From Buddleja alternifolia (lineage: Eukaryota > Streptophyta > Magnoliopsida > Lamiales > Scrophulariaceae): DNA of 64,000 nucleotides. The position numbers were made by a program, and so were the translations under genes. The notes under the pieces are model-generated. The model worked only from the letters and a program-made list of their open reading frames with translations. It did no database searches and was not told the DNA's origin. Of the stretch, positions 58,231 through 64,000 are shown piece after piece. Location of the stretch: the NCBI GenBank assembly GCA_019426215.1, contig CM033399.1:26359022-26423021 (forward strand), in the 5' to 3' direction. Position 1 is the stretch's first letter. Every line of letters starts with the position of its first letter.

Positions 58231-58899
58231 AACTAAGTCAAAATGGAGGAAAGATAAATAATCTAACCTCGGGTGGATACACGATCCCCCACTATTGCAC
58301 CGGCTGGATCATCAGACTTGCGAGACACCGAGTTATCCACTCGGGTGCCCTATTTTGCTACATTGATCCCCGAGATTTCTCTAAAGCTATTTTCTCGCAC
58401 CAGAACGTGGTCGTCAATCACTGGCTCCTGTCTGTATTCCATGACATCCTAACTCGATGGACGAGGATCATCGGGTCGAATCCTTAAGTGTTCAACATGT
58501 GACATCAAAACATGGGGTAGGGGGTTGATCCGAACGCATAGTGAGTTGGACATGTGTGCATGTGTGATGTGTAGCTGAAGTGTGTGTCACGACATTAGTA
58601 TTAATAATGTTATTATTGACATGATAAGTAGTACATTTCGTAATGGGAGTAATGTGTGTCAACTGACTGCAAGGTTGGGGTTTTTATTTTTCTTATTTTC
58701 GGCCAGGGGAAGGGCTGCATGTGTGATATTCTTAACCTTAGCATTCGATTTAGCTTTCATTCCACTAGTTGAACTGACATGTGTTTTCGTTGTTCCTGTA
58801 TGGAGAGTGTCTTTTTCCCCCTCCTATTTGTCTACCAATACGGTGAATCCGGAACCACCCGAGTTCTGTATTAATTTGTACTCTTAACAACATTATCCT

Positions 58900-59932
58900 T
58901 AGTCATGTTTCCCTGAACTCACTGATGGGTTGCCATGTTTTCCGACCAAGGTGAAGATCATTGGTGAGTTTGGATTCTCTTGTATATTACCTCTACCCAC
59001 CGAGCTTGACTTATTCTCCCCGCTAGTCGTGTTACGTATTTGTCGTCATTGGCAAGATGGTGCCAACATCCATGGTCTATAGGATAAGTCAGTGAGTGGT
59101 TAGTTGATAGTATTCGATTGCACTAGAATCGTATTAGGTGAGGCAACTGAATCCTTGTTAATGTCGTTACCCTTACTGCACGTCTCCTTTATATGCCTAT
59201 AAGCTCCGCATTCAAAATATACCAGATGGAGTCCCTCATATTCAATTGCCTGTGAAAGACCATTAATCCACACAAATGGCAACAACGGTTTAGACAAGGT
59301 GATCTTAATTCCAATACGTGCGAACTCCCCCGAATGGATTGCTCAGTATTCTTATCCACCTTGATAACCTTTCTTATCAGTGAACCCAACCTCTCCAAAA
59401 CATCCGGATGCAATAGTTCAATGGGCAGATTAGGGAATCGTATCCATGCAACCGTCGTTGTGATGTGCGTCGTTGTGGGCTGAAAGTCAGAATACCATTT
59501 CCTCACCGTTAGATCATGTCCCATAAAAAACCATGGCTCTTTGTTTTAACACTCATTAATAATTTACTTTGGAGAAAAAATGAATCATATAGTAGTCGTT
59601 GCCTAGGTCTACGGGATCTAATTCATAGCTGACTTGCCACAATGTCTTCATATGTTGGCGAAGAGTTGTGTACTCTACCGTTCGACCTAAAGCCGTTACC
59701 ACGAGAGCTCGCATGTACGGGGCAACGTATATTTGCCATTCATCCGCGGTGACGTTCATGTTGGACCATGGCAGCAGTTTCGCTTTTGTTTTGTCCACCG
59801 GCATAAGATCTCCAATTGTGGATTGAGAACATATGTGGCTATCGCTCCTTTGCCATTGTAGTACGGTGGTGGGGGTTTAGTGGTTAGCCATGTCTCTTTC
59901 AGGCGACCGGATTGCCATTGGTTATAGTTCAT
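58900..59932 (-). pseudogene. LINE ORF1 (DUF4283 plus zinc knuckle)
   Basis: A start ATG at about 59932 (MNYNQWQSGRLKETW) is followed by RNA-binding DUF4283-type blocks: LPWSNMNVTADEWQ, TALGRTVEYTTLRQHMK, WQVSYELDPVDLGNDYYMI (59804-59556), then AWIRFPNLPIELLHPDVLER (to about 59400). The zinc-knuckle part YFECGAYRHIKETC (near 59165-59230) lacks the first Cys of the usual CCHC motif. ORF1 proteins bind LINE RNA and chaperone target-primed reverse transcription. Frames shift near 59540 and 59300. Confidence 0.7.
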
Positions 59933-60240
59933 CCTCGTTTACTCACCCTCTCGTTGATCCACGGTGACATCCTCCGGTGACTGTTGTGAAGACCCGAGAT
60001 GTTCACGTTCCTCACCCTTAAGACCGTGCTCAAATTTCTTTAGTGTTATGTCATCTATGGCCACCGCCTGAGTCGTCGTCTGTCATACGTTCTTTCCAGG
60101 GTTAGGGTTCGCGTTCGCCAGAGAGCATTTTTTATTTCCTTGTTTCACCTAAATATTGAAGAGCATGATGGAACTTATTAGCTCCTAAAAATTTCATAAG
60201 ATACTTTTAGGAGTTTATAAGCTGACTCAAGCAACATATT

Positions 60241-60757
60241 AGTGTCTTTTTGATTGAAATCCATCCCGAACAATCTATTTTACAATAGAGTATGAAGAAA
60301 ATAAAAGCGTCCAGCCACTAATAAATTTTTATAATGAATTACTGTTATTATTGCTAATAGTAATAGTAGAGTTTTATTTTTTTTTTAAACTGTAAAAAAA
60401 AATGGTAATAGTAGACGTTATGGGTGTTTATTGATTCGGTTCGGTTGAGAATCGAAACGAAATTTGGGTTAATTTTGAATTTGGATTTTCCAATAGTATG
60501 GTAGAATACAAGAATGAAGTTGTGGAGTGTGACAATGGCAAATTGGGAATTAGCAAAAAGCCCATGGAACATTTTAATAACAATCCCATTCATTCCCCAG
60601 ATTCCAGAAGTAGTGCTCCGATAATTCATATTTCATAAACCTCTGGGGTACATGCCTTTGGCGCGTTACTTGAATATTTCCCTAAACCCTCAATTCCCGT
60701 ACCAACACTCTCTCTCTCACGCACGCACATACACACACCACCACTGAACTGGCTACT
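60241..60757 (+). promoter_or_regulatory. Promoter and leader of the BAH gene
   Basis: AT-rich upstream DNA changes to a leader with a telo-box AAACCCT (60684-60690), a CT-rich tract (CTCTCTCTCTCAC) and CACACACACCACC before the ATG. A clear TATA box is not seen; telo-box promoters without TATA are common in plant housekeeping genes. The untranslated leader probably begins around 60650-60700. Confidence 0.45.
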
Positions 60758-63700
60758 ATGGGTAAGCGTCGATTCGCGCAGGTTGCTACCAGCGACGACG
60801 ACGAGGACGGCGCTCCGCCGCGCCCCTCTCGCAACGAAAACAATCATAACCAGAGGAGGCGTAAGAAGTTACACCTTTCCGACGAGGAGGAAGTTGAGGA
60901 AGAGAAATTAAGCGAGCGGAGTAAGAAGAAAAAGAAGAAGAAGCAGCAGGAGGAGGAGGAGGAGGAGGAGGAGGAGGAGGACTTAGAAGCGCAGCCGCTG
61001 GGTGAGGTGGTTAGGGTTTCGGGTAAAGGGAGAGGCAGGACTAATCATTATGCGTCTTTCGAGTACGATGGTGTTCAATATGACCTTGTGAGTTTCCCCT
61101 CTCTCTTTTATTTAGTTTTTTCCGATTTTTTCTTCTTTTGTTATTATGATGTTTGCGAATGGTGTGTGATGGGGGTTATTATTTGCTTTGGTTTTTCCAT
61201 TTTAAGACAAGTGAAATGCTTGACACTTGGGATTTAATTGTGGTCCTATTGGAGGAGTTTTATCTTTCAGTAGTATTTTGTGTTTTTGGAAAATTGGAAG
61301 GCTTATTTTGACCTCTGTTCGAATTTTACTGCCTAACAGGAAGATGGAGAAGAAGACATCCCCCCCACCCCCCGGGTTTAACCGTCTTTGGCTCCTCTTT
61401 AAGCATATAACAAAGAAGATTATGGATTTAGTTTTTGAATATGTAGGTTGGGGGAAGAAAGAATGGCAATCAATATGTGAACTTTAAATTTCCTTCTCTA
61501 TTTTATTTTCATCTCACCCTTTTCCTTGAACATTTGACGTTCTACAGTCTGTATACCACTTTGTACATTGATGTTATATTCATTGTTTGAGGCGGCGCTG
61601 CAAAATGCGGAATAACAAATGCCCTAGATAATAAAAGAGAAATAGAGGGTTGCACTTGAACATCTAGATTGTTGATCAATTTTTCTGTAACTCTGTTTTC
61701 TACAATAAACACCGGTATAGTTACATCTAACATGCATTTTTCCATATTTGTGTAAACCCTCGGACCATCTAGAACATTAATATTTGGTGATTTGCCATCT
61801 TTCTGGTTTCTCAAAGGTCACACTGATGTTCCTTCTTATCATTGAAATGGTGTAAACCTCATATGTTCAGTTATTTTTCTGCCAAGTTGGCTCAAACCTC
61901 ACACCATTCTGATTTACTTTTAGGAGGATCCAGTGCTTTTAGTTCCTGAGCAACAAAATCAGAAACCTTATGTGGCCATAATAAAGGTAATTTCTCTTTT
62001 TCGATGCTTGGGTTCCTCCAGAAAAGAAGTTGCTGTGATGATATGCTAGTTTCATCTGCTGAAGGTGAAAGGTCTTATGGAAACTTGCAGTTACAATTGA
62101 ATTGCTATTCAAAATGAAAAGTTGGTTATGTAATGTTTGATTGAGTTGTGAAATAAAGTGGAAAACCTTCTTGCTCTTTGTTGGTGTCTGAGTAGGATAG
62201 AATTTTAATTTGGGGTTCATATGGAACGCACTTCAGTAAGTCCTGCAATTGTTTCATGGTCTTTCTTGTGATCATGATTCATGTTGTAATAATCTGTTAG
62301 GGTTTTCATCGATGTTCCCTCTCACTAAAAATATGTGCTGTTGTCATCGGAAGTTTGGAGAATTTTGAATGACCTTAAGGTCCTTCCGGAACTTTTCTCC
62401 TTGAATGACCTTAAGGTCCTTACAGAACTTTCTTCCTAGACTATACAGAATAGTAAGTGATTGAATTTATCAATGCTATGCTGTTCCTAGCATTTTTGGT
62501 TCATGGTGTATCTTATGGTGTCCTTTGTTGTATTTCAATTTTCAACATAGGAATACTTTATTCTGTTTCAAAATTTGTGGATGAAGTCTATGTTATAGGT
62601 ATTGTCTTTTATGTAATTAGTATAAATTATTAAGTTCATATTTTGCATATAGGACATAGCTCAAACTGGGGAAGGTGCTTTGATGGTTACAGGGCAGTGG
62701 TTCTATCGTCCGGAGGAGGCAGAAAAAAAAGGAGGTGGAAACTGGCAATCACATGATGCAAGGGACCTATTCTATAGTTTCCATAGAGATGAAGTACCCG
62801 CAGAATCTGTCATGCACAAGTGTGTGGCGCATTTCATACCTCAGAACAAGGAGATTCCAAATCGCAAACAACACCCTGGTTTCATTGTGCAAAAGGTATA
62901 CGACACCGAACAAAGGAGGCTCTTTAAGTTAACGGATAAAGACTATGAAGAAAACAAACAGCATGAGATTGATCTTCTTGTTCAAAAGACTCTTGCACTG
63001 ATTGGAGAGCTTCCCGACCTTGAACCTGGGGATGCTACTGTGGATCATGGAGATCAAATGAAGAATAAGCGTCTTTCAAGGAAGAAGAACATGCCGGCTC
63101 TGGATGTTTCCAGGGTTAATGAGGGACTGACTAGATCTCAATCACTTAAAGGAGAAACTCCTAGAAGCACAGTTGGAAGTGCATCAGAATATTATGCTAT
63201 TCTTTCGAATTTTGATCTGTTGACTGGGGAAACACAGCGTGACAAGTGGTTGGAAAAGCTTCTTCAATCAGTTCAGTTCGTTTGTGCTCATGTGCGCAAT
63301 AAGCAGAACAATGAGAAAGAACAGGGTGTTTTGGTAGTTAGAAGTCCTAGAAATGAGAAAGATGGATCAAATCCCATAAAGGAATCTCAAGATAAGATCC
63401 CAAGTGTAAGTGTTTGTATCTTTTGTCTGAAATCTGAAACAGTGGCTGCAATATTTCTCTATAATACATCTCACGATGCATTTGATATAATAATATTTTA
63501 ATATGAAACTTCCTTGATATTTTTCTTCTACGTACATTTATAGGGTGATGTGGCATTTGACTGGCCAGAGGCAGCTGTGCCTGCAGTAGCTGCTCTTGAG
63601 AAAGTTGCCCATGTTACTCTTTCTGCAGATTTTCAGAAGTATAACCAAAAGATGCGGCAACTAGAATTCAATCTTAAGGTAGCTACTATGACTTTGTGAA

Positions 63701-64000
63701 TGCTTGTGGGCTTAATTTGGTTATTGGATATCTTGTCAGACGTGCTTGTGATAGTTTGGTCTCAGTGAGTACGGATTTCTACCCATGTCTCTTTCTTTTG
63801 ACATGCTTTACATAGCTCCTTGGTTAGGTTTGCAGCTTGTTTCGTTTTCCTCTGCGTCTTCTTGTGTGTTTTATTTTTAAACTTTTGGATTTTCTTTGAA
63901 TTTGCTAATTCATGGCAGAGCAATGCTGTATTAGCACGTCGTCTTCTGAATATGGAGTTGCAACCTGCACAGATATTGAATATGTCTCCTAATGAATTGA
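60758..64000 (+). CDS. AIPP3: BAH-domain chromatin reader, AIPP3/BDT1-like, 5' part
   Basis: Exons: 60758-61087, 61924-61986, 62653-63405, 63544-63678 and 63919 to beyond the window. All introns are GT-AG and phase 0, giving a continuous frame of 454 codons to the edge. Residues 1-75 are charged, with a Lys run then a Glu run (GAG repeats, 60948-60979). The BAH domain spans about residues 80-215: GEVVRVSGKGRGRTNHYASF, EDPVLLVPEQQNQKPYVAII, GQWFYRPEEAEKKGGGNW, LFYSFHRDEVPAESVMHKC. From about residue 330 a TFIIS-central-like region starts (TGETQRDKWLEKLLQSVQF, YNQKMRQLEFNLK, NAVLARRLLNMEL). This matches, from memory, Arabidopsis AIPP3/BDT1 (At4g11560), a nuclear reader of H3K27me3 that works with PHD proteins and CPL2 in repression and RNA processing. 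The truncation is only the window end. Confidence 0.85.
62365..62436 (+). repeat. Tandem 36-bp repeat with perfect palindrome, in an intron
   Basis: Two units (62365-62400 and 62401-62436) each contain the perfect 12-bp palindrome GACCTTAAGGTC. They lie in the second coding intron of the BAH gene. Confidence 0.85.

Larger units (their letters stand above)
45939..60149 (-). mobile_element. L1-type LINE, near full length, interrupted by LTR elements
   Basis: The identical 13-mer AAATATTGAAGAG is at 45926-45938 and 60150-60162. Inside the left copy is a T run (45941-45948), the poly(A) tail of a minus-strand LINE. Inside the right copy the minus strand begins with a leader containing GCTCTCTGGCGAACGCGAAC. 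Order on the minus strand: ORF1, endonuclease, RT, zinc finger, RNase H, poly(A). The nested LTR material (49647-57930) accounts for 8.3 kb, leaving a LINE of about 5.9 kb, which is the usual full length. Frameshifts and stops throughout make it inactive. Confidence 0.82.
45640..60240. mobile_element. MITE split by a 14.2-kb nested insertion
   Basis: The left part (45640-45938) starts GAGGGTGTTGGCTTATAAAC and has TTATAAGCTC words. The right part (60150-60240) continues with GGAACTTATTAGCTCC, AGGAGTTTATAAGCTGAC and ends near CAAGCAACATATTAGTG. Both parts belong to the family seen at 12451-12687. They meet at the duplicated sequence AAATATTGAAGAG, which flanks the LINE. The outer ends are imperfect and no target duplication was identified. 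Confidence 0.5.

Noticed and set aside
59100..59804. Possible host gene for a zinc-knuckle protein
   Set aside because: Lies between LINE target duplications and matches LINE ORF1, so not a host gene.
1..64000. CRISPR arrays, operons, bacterial-type ribosome sites, tRNA or rRNA genes
   Set aside because: None seen; the regular repeats are LTRs, minisatellites or microsatellites, and the only tRNA-like match is a SINE.

Overview
The window is nuclear DNA of a flowering plant, most likely a eudicot. It is AT-rich, has spliced genes with GT-AG introns, and carries plant-type transposons: hAT, Copia, Tat- and Athila-type Ty3/gypsy, plant L1 LINEs with a C-terminal RNase H, a tRNA-derived SINE and many MITEs. 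Only three host genes are supported. They are a chloroplast-targeted HAD phosphatase like Arabidopsis PYRP2 (13866-15014, minus strand), a two-exon Rpr2/Rpp21/SNM1-type zinc-ribbon protein (42800-45191, plus), and the 5' part of a BAH-domain chromatin reader like AIPP3/BDT1 (60758 to the window end, plus). From memory, the Arabidopsis relatives of the first and third genes are neighbouring loci (At4g11570 and At4g11560), so the ~45 kb between them here looks like an interval swollen by transposons.

Layout. 1-2170: decayed hAT transposon inserted in the integrase region of a decayed Copia element that resumes at 2171-4528. 4529-13865: gene-free, with several terminal-inverted-repeat elements, some nested. 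13866-15870: PYRP2-like gene and its leader/promoter. 15870-19320: gene-free, with a SINE and a small Copia-type LTR element. 19322-32814: a 13.5-kb Tat-lineage gypsy element on the minus strand, with 5-bp target duplications, two RNase H modules, an integrase missing its catalytic core, and an antisense gene-like unit with its own TATA box and a Transposase_28-type domain. Inside it sit a non-autonomous Copia element (25388-28768, itself carrying an 825-bp DNA element) and a hAT MITE (24435-25033). 33741-36018: TIR element split by a 1.6-kb solo LTR. 36019-39790: gene-free, repeats and foldback elements. 39790-45191: Rpr2-type gene with a duplicated intron segment in its leader. 45640-60240: a four-level nest, in which a MITE is split by a LINE (45939-60149, 13-bp target duplication), the LINE by a solo LTR (49647-57925), and the solo LTR by a young Athila-like element (50561-57464). 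60163-64000: promoter and first five exons of the BAH gene.

The three host genes share no obvious pathway: riboflavin synthesis in plastids, probable RNA processing in the nucleus, and histone-mark reading. The most unusual content is in the mobile DNA. It includes an antisense accessory gene in the Tat element, two unrelated retrotransposons that each keep only gag and protease, a GC-rich gene-like segment inside the Athila-like element, and a repeat nest whose layers can be ordered from target-site duplications. All comparisons were made by eye; no database search was run.
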